From the NCBI GenBank assembly GCA_026874595.1, contig CM049308.1, positions 50,332,124 to 50,396,123 of the forward strand: DNA of 64,000 bases. The letters are read 5' to 3'. A program made the position numbers and the translations under genes. This document shows, in pieces, positions 1 to 12,000 of this stretch. Position 1 is the first letter of the stretch. Each line of letters starts with the position of its first letter. This DNA is from Sipunculus nudus. Taxonomy: Eukaryota > Annelida > Sipuncula > Golfingiida > Sipunculidae. A model generated the notes under the pieces. That model made no database searches. It saw nothing but the letters and a program-made list of their open reading frames with translations, and was not told the origin of the DNA.

Positions 1-8
1 TTCAGCAG
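1..8 (+). CDS. MTA: MTA exon a (3' end only)
   Basis: The window opens with the last eight bases of an exon followed by a strong donor, gtaagt at 9. The bases read (x)TT CAG CAG, that is the end of a codon (V if preceded by G) then Q Q. This matches the DRYVQQ that precedes KRxKAAE in MTA proteins and joins in phase 0 to the exon at 617. The exon body lies upstream of the window. Confidence 0.75.
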
Positions 9-3000
9 GTAAGTGTAAGTACAGTGAAGTATTAGTAGAGAAAAGTATCAGAATAGTGGGTGGCTTCAGTATGTAGTACAGTGGGTAATTATTTCAGTTT
101 AATTACTGCAGGTAAATTAGTCATACTTGAGCACACTTAGAAATAAATATTTTATTGAAAAGCTTATTTCAGGAGTACCATTATTGAAAACTAGCTTGAG
201 TTGTATTGGTTCATAAAGCAGTGCTTCATCTCAGGGTTACTGTGAATGTAACACAGCATATGCTTGCATAATAATGAGAATGAAAACACAGTGGGGGGGG
301 GGGGGATAAATTGTATTTGTAATGCTGGTTCAGCTACTGAAATTAGCAGAGGTTTCAACCTTGCATTTTATTCAGTTTTTAGAAGGTTAACATGTGCTTA
401 TAAGTGGCTACACTATTCACATTCAGCTTATCCTTTAGTTATGGCAATTGAGTATGTTTACATTAAGTTACATTTAAGTTTTCTATAGGGGGGATTTGTA
501 CAACTATTCATAACGCTGACAAAAGACAGATTTAAATGTTTGTACATTTATTTGAACAGTATATATTTAATTGTATATTTTGATTTATAATATGATTGAT
601 GTTTGTATCTTGGCAGAAACGAATTAAGGCTGCTGAGCAGGAGACCAAACTGAAGCAGGTCTACATTCCTAACTAGTGAGTCATTTCATCAGCTCAGTTC
701 TCACATCCACCGTCAGTCACCTGATAAAGTTACAAAATCTCATATGATAGTAGCCATTTTATGATGCCCAATTGCAGTAACATCTCAAAGGACATTGTGT
801 CAAGTGTCAGTTTTGACAGTTGCAAATAGATGACAAAACAGAGCATAAATATCACCATATGATTGTAATGACACGGATGGTGTAACTCAGGTGACACTTA
901 GTTTATACCCATATTTTTGTGAGTGATCTTGAAAGCCGATTACACACTGTTGACGTGAGAAGCCTTTATGTGTGGACTGGCTGTCTGTCTCACAATGGCC
1001 AGTGCCACCTGTGGGAGGTTTAGAAAACTAGTAACTCTAAAGAATGTAAACATTTTTCATGATATTTAAAAAAATAACCCATTGACATACACATTTTTGT
1101 CTTTTAATAAGATTATTATTTAATTCTGCATGTCCATGAAGAATATAATGAAAAAAATTCTGTCAGCTTTCTAAAACTGTGTACTTTTTGTTTTCCTTAG
1201 TTATAATACCATATCAAAACCTACCACAAGTGTTCATTTTCAACTTCATATACTGCAAAAATAGCTCATTGACCCCCAAATTGTGCCATGTAGGATGTGA
1301 ATCATGCCCCTATTTGTATGTATGGAGTACACAGCAGATTCTTCAGTATAGGATGTGAAACATGCATCTATTTGTATGTATTGAGTACACAGTAAATTCT
1401 TCAGTTTAGGATGTGAAACATGCATCTATTTGTATGTATTGAGTACACAGTAGATTCTTCAGTTTAGGATGTGAAACATGCCCCAATTTGTATGTATTGA
1501 GTACACAGTAGATTCTTCAGTTTAGGATGTGAAACATGCCCCTATTTGTATGTATTGAGTACACAGTAGATTCTTCAGTTTAGGATGTGAAACATGCCCC
1601 TATTTGTATGTATTGAGTACACAGTAGATTCTTCAGTTTAGGATGTGAAACATGCCCCTATTTGTATGTATTGAGTACACAGTAGATTCTTCAGTTTAGG
1701 ATGTGAAACATGCCCCAATTTGTATGTATTGAGTACACAGTAGATTCTTCAGTTTAGGATGTGAAACATGCCCCTATTTGTATGTATTGAGTACACAGTA
1801 GATTCTTCAGTTTAGGATGTGAAACATGCCCCTATTTGTATGTATTGAGTACACAGTAAATTCTTCAGTTTAGGATGTGAAACATGCCCCTATTTGTATG
1901 TATTGAGTACACAGTAGATTCTTCAGTTTAGGATGTGAAACATGCCCCTATTTGTATGGATTGAGTACACAGTAGATTCTTCAGTTTAGGATGTGAAACA
2001 TGCCCCTATTTGTATGTATTGAGTACACAGTAGATTCTTCAGTTTAGGATGTGAAACATGCCCCTATTTGTATGTATTGAGTACACAGTAGATTCTTCAG
2101 TTTAGGATGTGAAACATGCCCCTATTTGTATGTATTGAGTACACAGTAAATTCTTCAGTTTAGGATGTGAAACATGCCCCTATTTGTATGTATTGAGTAC
2201 ACAGTAGATTCTTCAGTTTAGGATATGAAACATGCCCCTATTTGTATGTATTGAGTACACAGTAGATTCTTCAGTTTAGGATGTGAAACATGCCCCTATT
2301 TGTATGTATTGAGTACACAGTAGATTCTTCAGTTTAGGATGTGAAACATGCCCCTATTTGTATGGATTGAGTACACAGTAGATTCTTCAGTTTAGGATGT
2401 GAAACATGCCCCTATTTGTATGTATTTAGTACTGAGTAGATTCTTCAGTGTAGGATGTGAAACATGCCCCTATTTGTATGTATTGAGTACACAGTAGATT
2501 CTTCAGTTTAGGATGTGAAACATGCCCCTATTTGTATGTATTGAGTACACAGTAGATTCTTCAGTTTAGGATGTGAAACATGCCCCTATTTGTATGTATT
2601 GAGTACACAGTAGATTCTTCAGTTTAGGATGTGAAACATGCCCCTATTTGTATGTATTGAGTACACAGTAGATTCTTCAGTTTAGGATGTGAAACATGCC
2701 CCTATTTGTATGTATTGAGTACACAGTAGATTCTTCAGTTTAGGATGTGAAACATGCCCCTATTTGTATGTATTGAGTACACAGTAAATTCTTCAGTTTA
2801 GGATGTGAAACATGCCCCTATTTGTATGTATTGAGTACTGAGTAGATTCTTCAGTGTAGGATGTGAAACATGCCCCTATTTGTATGTATTGAGTACACAG
2901 TAGATTCTTCAGTTTAGGATGTGAAACATGCCCCTATTTGTATGGATTTAGTACACAGTAGATTCTTCAGTTTAGGATGTGAAACATGCCCCTATTTGTA

Positions 3001-6000
3001 TGTATTGAGTACACAGTAGATTCTTCAGTTTAGGATGTGAAACATGCCCCTATTTGTATGTATTGAGTACACAGTAAATTCTTCAGTTTAGGATGTGAAA
3101 CATGCCCCTATTTGTATGTATTGAGTACACAGTAGATTCTTCAGTTTAGGATGTGAAACATGCCCCTATTTGTATGGATTGAGTACACAGTAGATTCTTC
3201 AGTATAGGATGTGAAACATGCATCTATTTGTATGTATTGAGTACACAGTAAATTCTTCAGTTTAGGATGTGAAACATGCCCCTCTTTGTATGTATTGAGT
3301 ACACAGTAAATTCTTCAGTTGAGGATGTGATTTCTGTTACAGCAACAAACCTAATCCTGCCCAGATCACGGGGAAGATGAATGGTATTGATGGTACCCAG
3401 GGTCGAGCGTGTGAGAGCTGCTACGGTGAGTTCATCATTCATAGTTAAGTGACCCTCTACTGGTAATCTCATACTCAGAAGGTAAAATGTGGCATTAAAT
3501 GTACATCCTTATTAATAGAACAGAGGAAAGGTCATGTGTAGATCCTTGCACCTTTTGCAGTGTCAAATTCAGCAGGCTCAAATTTGCAAACTGTTTCAAG
3601 ATTAAGGCCGTACAGAAATCCAATTTAACCCTTTATGGTAATGTCACTCAGAGAATTAAAATTTGAGTCTTAATTCCAGAGATAGAGTCCCAAGATATGC
3701 TAAGAATGATAGTCAACAAATTTAAAATTTCTTTTGAACATCAGTCTTTTATGGACATCCTAACAAGATGCTTAATAATGAATTATCTTTCAGTATTATT
3801 TCAGGTATCTCTCTCCTAAGTTTATTCAACAATGCCAGTAAAACCTATGGTTCCAAAATTTGGAAATTGTGACTCCCTTGTGTTTCCATATATACTGGTA
3901 TGTCACTGGACAGACCCTAAACTTTTGACTTCTTGATGCTGTGCTTGGAATTTTTTGTGTTATAAAGTAGAGTAGGCATGTTAGATATCAGACGTGTCAA
4001 ATTTGCAAACTGTTCAATGTTATAGGAATAGAATGGGTTTAACTTTTGCAATGTAATCATATGGGAAAAAGTTGAAGGTGAGAGGTGGGTCCATGGGCCC
4101 TTATTTGGTTTCTGTCTTATGTTATCTTGTATCTTCAAATAAAATCAACCTGTGTCCTAGAAGAAAGGATAATTTTACCAGGTGGGGGTTTTTCCTGTGA
4201 CACAAAAAGCTCCATCAGCTTCACCATGATGATTATGATATATTTCGTGACAATTTCACCATGGTGACCATGTTGTAATATGTGACAGCTTCACCTTGGT
4301 GACCATGTTGTATTTTGTGTCAGCTTTACCAAAATGACCATGTTGTAATTTGTGACAGCTTCACATGGTGACCATATTGTATTTTGTGTCAGCTTCACCA
4401 CCGTGATGATGTTGTAATTTGTGACAGCTTCACCTTGGTGATTATATTGTATTTTGTGACAGCTTCACCACCGTGATGATGTTGTATTTTGTGACAGAAT
4501 AACCATGATGACCATGTTGTTATTTGTGACAGCTTCACCATCCTCATGATGTATTTTGTTATAGCTTTTGTGACAGCTTCACCATGTTGACCATGTTGTA
4601 ATTTGTGACAGCTTCACATGGTGACCATATTGTATTTTGTGACTCCACCGTGATGATGTTGTAAATTGTGACAGCTTCACCTTGGTGATTATATTGTATT
4701 TTGTGACAGCTTCACCACCGTGATGATGTTGTATTTTGTGACAGAATAACCATGGTGACCATGTTGTTATTTGTGACAGCTTCACCATCCTGATGATGTA
4801 TTTTGTTATAGCTTTTGGGACAGCTTCACCATGGTGACCATGTTTTAATTTGTGACAGCTTCACCTTGAAGACTATATTGTATTTTGGGACAGCTTCACC
4901 ATCGTGATGATGTTGTAATTTGTGACAGCTTCACCTTGGTGATTATATTGTATTTTGTGACAGCTTCACCATTGTGACCATGTTGTAATCCGTTACAGCT
5001 TCACCACTGTGACCATGTTGTATTTTATTATAGCTTCACCATCCTGATGATGTATTTTGTTATAGCTTTTGTGACAGCTTCTCCATGGTGACCTTGTTTT
5101 AATTTGTGACAGCTTCACCTTGAAGACTATATTGTATTTTGTTAGAGATTCACCATGGTGACCATGTTGTTATTTGTGACAGCTTCACCATGATGACCAT
5201 GTTGTATTTTGTGACAGCTTCACCATTGTGACCATGTTGTTATCCGTTACAGCTTCACCACTGTGACCATGTTCTATTTTAATAATAGCTTCACCATCCT
5301 GATGATTTGTATTTTGTTATAGCTTCACCATCCTGATGATGTATTTTGTTATAGCTTTTGTGACAGCTTCACCATGGTGACCATGTTTTTATTTGTGACA
5401 GCTTCACCTTGAAGACTATATTGTATTTTGTGACAGCTTCACCACCGTGATGATGTTGTAATTTGTGACAGCTTCACCTTGGTTACCATATTGTATTTTT
5501 TAACAGATTCACCATCCTGATGAGGTATTTTGTGACAGCTTCACCACCGTGATGATGTTGTATTTTGTGACAGAATAACCATGGTGACCATGTTGTTATT
5601 TGTGACAGCTTTACCATGATGACCATATTGTATTTTGGGACAGCTTCACCATGGTGACCATGTTGTATTTTGTTATAGCTTCACCATTGTGATGATGTTG
5701 TATTTTGTTACAGCTTCACCATCTTAATGATATTGTATTTTGTTATAGCTTCACCATTGTGATGATGTTGTATTTTGTTACAGCTGCCCATTCTTCACAG
5801 TGGTACTCCTGGGGGCCCATCCAGATGCAGTGTCGACTTTGTGCTTCCTGTTGGGTGTACTGGAAGAAGTACGGAGGTCTCAAGATGCCCACACGGCTAG
5901 GTCAGTCCACGTCCAGCACCATGCAAGCCCAACACTGCAATGTCTCACACAGCCTTTGCTCGTATTCAGCAACATGTTTTCTTTGCTTTGTTTGGCTGTT

Positions 6001-9000
6001 TACAACTTTTGCATTTGATGTTATGCTTTAGTGCTGCCGCAGATACCTCAGAGGAAGGAGAACAGTCATTGTTAATAAATACCTCCCATGTCAAATGTTG
6101 TATTCAGCTACTTTCAACCACACTGACTTACCAGTCCTTGAAGCAGGTATTCCATCTCAATGCCAGACATAAAGCTGTAGTCAGGGTCTTATTATTACCA
6201 TTACTTAAGTTTCCTTACAAACTTTAATTTGTGGGTGTCTCAGTATTACCATTACTTAGTTGCCTTACAAATTTAATTTACTTTAACATTATTTTAAATA
6301 CTCCCTGGCCTTTGTCAGTCACTGTCTTTATCAAAGAACATGTTCCACTTCATGTGTCACTTTGTGATGTAAGTGTTGTATTGATTGTCTCTATCTCTGT
6401 TCCTTTATGGTATTGTTCTCAAACATGCTTTGTATGCTTGTAAAGTTCATCTGGTTTACATCAGTAGCTTGTTTGTTTTGATATCAGCCATGTTGTTACA
6501 GAGCCCTGGCCAGTGGTGGTTTTACTCATTTTAATTTCCCCTGATTCAGCGTACCTGATACAGCCCTGGATGCACAAAACCTCCCTGCTATCATGCATAC
6601 ACATTTATCTTGTACACTGATATGTTTTACACAGTTCTTTTCTACACACTCATCTTGTACACACACCCCCTTTGCACAGTTATTTTAGTGTGCTTAGAAT
6701 GACAGTCTTCCCAGTGCATCATGACATTTGAAGGTTTTGTACCGAGTCCATCAGTAATGTCTAATACCTGCTGCTGTTTCACTCATCCCTGGCCAGGCTC
6801 TGTTGACTGATTGTTAGCAAACAAGCTCCATGCACAAGAGAAAGAGAATAAAATTTCCAAACCTGATGTCAGTTCAATAAATGGTTTCAGGAAGGGGGGG
6901 AGGGACCTTCTGCTGGTGGAAATATTTTGGGTTTTATTAAAAAAAGTATGAATGGGTAGATGTTAATTTATCATTGACCCTTTGATTTATTGCCTGGAGC
7001 TTGCTTGTTTTGAGTTCTCAGTCTATGTGTGTGTGTATTGGCTGATTGTATGTGTGTGTATTTTGTTTGCCAGATGGGGAGAGGCCAACACCAAACCAGC
7101 GACAAGGTTAGACTCCCTGCCAAGCTTTGTTGTTCTCTGTTGCTGTAATCCTCCCTACTTTCTTCTGTCACTCCCTGCTTAGTTGTGAGCAAGCACTGCA
7201 CCATCTGCTTCTGGTATAATGGGATGCTGTTGACCTTGGTAGCATGTCAGAACACCAGGTGCCTTTGATAACCTGCTTGTTATATCATTGTATGTTAATG
7301 TTTTGAAGTTGACATTTCTGTTAACACACATATAATCAACCAGGCGTGAAGTCAGACCTTAATGTTTTACATCAGTAACTGAAACCATGTAATATTTATA
7401 AAAAATCCTGTGTTCTATGTGATTGTTCAGGACTGATCACCATTCACACATATGCAAGTGGTGCAACTGATCTAAAATGTGTAATAATCACTAGTTTGTG
7501 TAGTATCATGTAATTTACCTCAGGGAAATTGGTCTATAAACTTGACATTGCCATATCCATGAGAGTTCAAGGAATAATTTCCTGAACTGAAAATAAGGCA
7601 GTGAGCAGTGGTAAGTTTCAACAGCAGGGTGTACCTCTGACATTCACCTTGTCAGAATTGATAGTGTGTGTGTGCTGAGTGAGAGATGGAATTAACCTTA
7701 GTGATGTCTACTAATGTATCTGCATCTTTAGACAAGTTCAATCAGCCGTGTGACTTTGTTTATGGGAGATGTGTTTTACACAATTTTTATTGGAGAGAAT
7801 ATACAACCTCGTTAAGGTGTTTTACATTTACATTAAAATATGTGAGCTTTAGGTTTATTTCTAAGGGACGATGGTGTATGAAGTATGGTAAAACATGATT
7901 TTGTCAGTCATAATGATATTATAGAAATTCCTTAATTTCTAATCATTAAGAATATTGATAATTTATTTGTTCCACAGAAAATATTGACAAATTAATGCCA
8001 AGTTCTGTCTGGTTATGCAGACCCTTGATTGTGTTGAAGTTTTCTTGTTTGTAATGTCCACTTGGATCCAGTGCGGATTATTTATTTATTTTTCTATGAA
8101 AATCTCTTTTGGACTATGACCTGGGAATATTGAGAATATCAGTGGTTTTGCTAATAGTGATTTATAAAACTGTTACTGCCATAATTATAACAGTCATAAC
8201 AGTACATGGTGAGGTATACTGTTCCTGTATGACTGACAGTGCTGTGTTTGTTTGCAGAGCGCCTGGCCCAGATAGCTGCAGTTAGAACACACAAGTGTAC
8301 CATAGCAGGCTGTGGCAAGGTAATCGTCTTATTTATAACACATTAAACATGTAAAATACCAGTTTCCCACAAGTTAACACCAGATTAAGATGATCTATCA
8401 AACTGACATGATCTTCAAATCCTTTATGATCATATTTCTTGTTTCCAAATTATAGTCTGTTTCACTTTCTGGTTCTGGTGATAATAAAAACAAATGTACA
8501 TGAATTTTTTTGTTTATCATGTGAAAAGAAAGGTTTGTGTGAGTAATCTGGCAATAGAGAATAACAAATTTGATTCAGATTTATAAATTTCATACTTAAC
8601 ACGTTCACTGCCGAGCCAAATATTCCCTCAGTGCCAGGGCCTGCAACAGTCTCAGATAGCTCCTGAGGAGTCAGTTCTAGGTGTGAATTTGCTGATAATG
8701 AGGGTGTGAAGTCCACCTGGTCCAAGGGCCATAAAACCTGGGGGAGGTGTTATGCATGGAAGGAAGACATGACCCAATTAATTAGCTAGTTATAGCTGGT
8801 ACCACCTTCAAAGTAAACCTGTGCATGCGCACATACACACACTAATATATATATGTATATATATGTGAGAGAGAGAGAAGTAGAAAGAGAATCAGGACCA
8901 GGAGAGTCCAGATGATCCCGATCAACAGTGGCTCCTGTAGACACTAGAATCAACCTGTCAGTCTATCCCGTTGATATAGATCAGTGGAAATAAGTAGAGA

Positions 9001-12000
9001 TTTATAAAATGTCACAGTTATAATCATGTATGATCAAATTTCTAATGTCAGTAATGACACTTTCTCGATCAATCCACTTCAGGCACATGCGGTTTGCATA
9101 TCATATTGATGTATGATTACTAAAAACAACATACACGAATGTGGAGCAAAATGGCACAGTGAGTTTAGCAGGTGGATTGTCCATAATAAGTGGCATGAGT
9201 TTGATACCATGATAAGTGGCAGGAGTTTGATTCTATGTTCTTCTTTGTTTTTAAATTTTATTTACAAACTGTTCTTTTAGTGTGCAAACCGATTTTTTTC
9301 AGTCAGTATAATTCTATAAAATGGTATTATTATTTTATATTACACATAATTTTCATACATGGTCATACTAGTTATAGACCGAGTGTTTATACAGACATGC
9401 TTGATGCAGTCACCTTTGTCACTATCACATGAAGCCAGGAATTGTACGAAAATTGTGAGTGAGAAAAATGAACCTTATATGATCAGTTCTAAAGTTTAGG
9501 ATATACTGCTCTAATAGGAAATGTCTAAAAGTCATCAGTTGAGTCTGCTTATGGTGAAGTGCCCCATGATCTGGCATTATATGTTCCCGCAACCGAACAT
9601 CTAAGTCTGCTTTCAGTATTTAACAATTTACATGCACTTGTTCCTACTTATACATGTATGTTTATATATATTAATATATAAGAAACGTAAAATAACTTCA
9701 GATATGCCTAACGAATCATTTGCAGCCAAGTTTGTTTAACCCATTGATCTGTGTGTCAAGCATGTGGCCAAGAGCCCTTTGTTGTTGATTGCACAATACG
9801 CTGTCTTTGCGGGCCAATAAATCTGAAAGACCTCACACCTTGCTATCACAAGCTCACACCTGAGGTGTGATCTGACACACCTAGGTCGAATCACGGGTTA
9901 GCCGGAAGTTAGTGGCCAAAAAATGCCCTAATATAAAACTAGATACATGTTTTTTTACGATCCTTGCTTTTGTTTTAGTCTAAGGCTATATTCCTTCACG
10001 GAACCTTCACATTAAAGTGGGTCATGAACTTATTACACGGGAAAGGATTAGATCCGTGTATTTTTTTCACCGTCTACTTATATTTCCTGCTTTTGGAAAT
10101 TAAAGAGATTTCTAACTGAAAAATACTGATAAATAACTGACGTGTATATCCGTCACTGGCACTGGGGGAATCATAACAAATGATGTATATACATGTCATT
10201 GGCACTGAATGTGATAATGACTTTTTTGGACACCTGTTTTCAGGGTTACAGTGCATGATGGCATATTTTAGCTAACAATTTTTTCATATAACGTTTATGG
10301 TACTAGCTATAACTAACTTCCTGTCAATATCATAGATGATCAGTCATGAGACCTCAGTCAACATGTGACTTCATATTTTTTTCTAAGATATTAAATTATT
10401 TCACTAAAGTTACCTGCAAGATGATTTCCTTCTAAAATATTCCTGCAGCACCTGATTTTCTCTTGCTCACGAGTTAATACAAAAACATCTCCCAGAAATG
10501 GACTGGCACTTCCTGGTTGAATGAACCAAAATTGTTCTGATTACTAAAGAAATTAAATGTACCCCTTCAGTGATTTGTTATACTTATATTTATAATAAGG
10601 ATTTTCAAATTATTGATTAATATATTCGTCATGAAAATATAAATACAAGTTAATAAATAAGTTTTGACACTTGTATGGAAGTATTGTGTGAATGCTAGCA
10701 ATCTTAAGAATGCTATTTTCCCTTACTCCAACTAAATTTTGTCATGGTCAATCCGGAGTGAATGATTACTACCCACACCAGTAAAACGTAAATACACCAC
10801 AGCACATATTGAGGGTGAGGTGAGGGGGAAGTGTGATGTGACTGACACTGATGCTGCCTTCTTCCTGTGGCCTGTATTTAAATTAAATTTATGTGGTTTA
10901 AACTCAGAGGCTTCAAAATTCAAGTAGACTTAAATATTCAAATGACTTGTGGATCAAAAAATGTAAATTTCATCTTCAAAAATGTGCCAGTAGAATACTA
11001 TCTATCTTAAAATTATTGCCACTTTTTTGCCACTTTCTTCTGTCATTGTTGCTTTATTATCACTATGTTCACATATAGGAATTTCGGCAGAAGACCCACC
11101 TAGCACGCCACCTTGCTACAGCCCATGGTTTGACAATCCGAGCAACCAGCCCTCGTCCCGCCATGAAGACCCGTGCCGCTTTCTGTCTGGTAACCACCCC
11201 CCTCACCAGAATCTCACGCCAGGTGTGCGCGGAGATTCTACAGATACGCAAGGCAGCACTCCATCCCTTCAATCAGATCAACATTGCAGAAATCAAGCAA
11301 CAATGTAAGTGCTTTAGTCACACATGAAAAGTTGATTTGCCGCCGATTAGTATTCCTGTGTTCTGTAAACAAAACATGCCTTTTGTATTATTCAGGCTGA
11401 AGGTATTTTGTCACAGTCATACATGACTCATCTGTGAGTGTTCACTTGTACCTTTATCTTTGGTTAAAACTAAATTTTAATAAGCTGTAGATAATGCTCT
11501 CACTGAGAGCCTCCCAGCAGACATGTAGTTAGTGTTTGTTGTCATTAATTGGCTTTCCTTTGAAATTTCAGTGTTATTTATATGTGGACATGTCTGATTA
11601 TACAAAAACTGCTCTTTGAAAGAAGTGAAATGTTATTCACATATGTCTTCTTTTTGGTATATACACTGAGTGTTTATGTAGGTGTAAAAAAAAAATGATT
11701 GTGAATTGGTGTTAATCTAATTTCCTTAATAGAATGTAGAAACATAACATCTTTGTGTCATGTTTTCTAGGTCAAACACGATTGCCAAGAGTTGCCAAAA
11801 CTATCAAACTACTAAAGCCGAGAAACCGAGCAACAATGAACGAAATTTCCAAGAGACTTGGGATAGACATCAGTGGGGAGAAGCCAGCCATCTTACTCCG
11901 TGGAGAGAACGATCACAAACCACCCGAGAGAATCTCCTTCCCCCGACCTCCCAAAGGTCAAGGTCAGTAAACACAGTACATCAAGTCAGTTTTGACCTAA

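Noticed and set aside
264-488. 74-codon frame in the first MTA intron
   Set aside because: It crosses a G13 tract and has no similarity or context; it is intronic noise.
1293-3330. Regular repeats reminiscent of a CRISPR array
   Set aside because: The 58-base unit is fully repeated with no unique spacers, and the locus is a eukaryotic intron; it is a minisatellite.
11069-11272. Minus-strand frame opposite MTA exon g
   Set aside because: It is a shadow of the coding strand, whose frame joins its neighbours and matches MTA.
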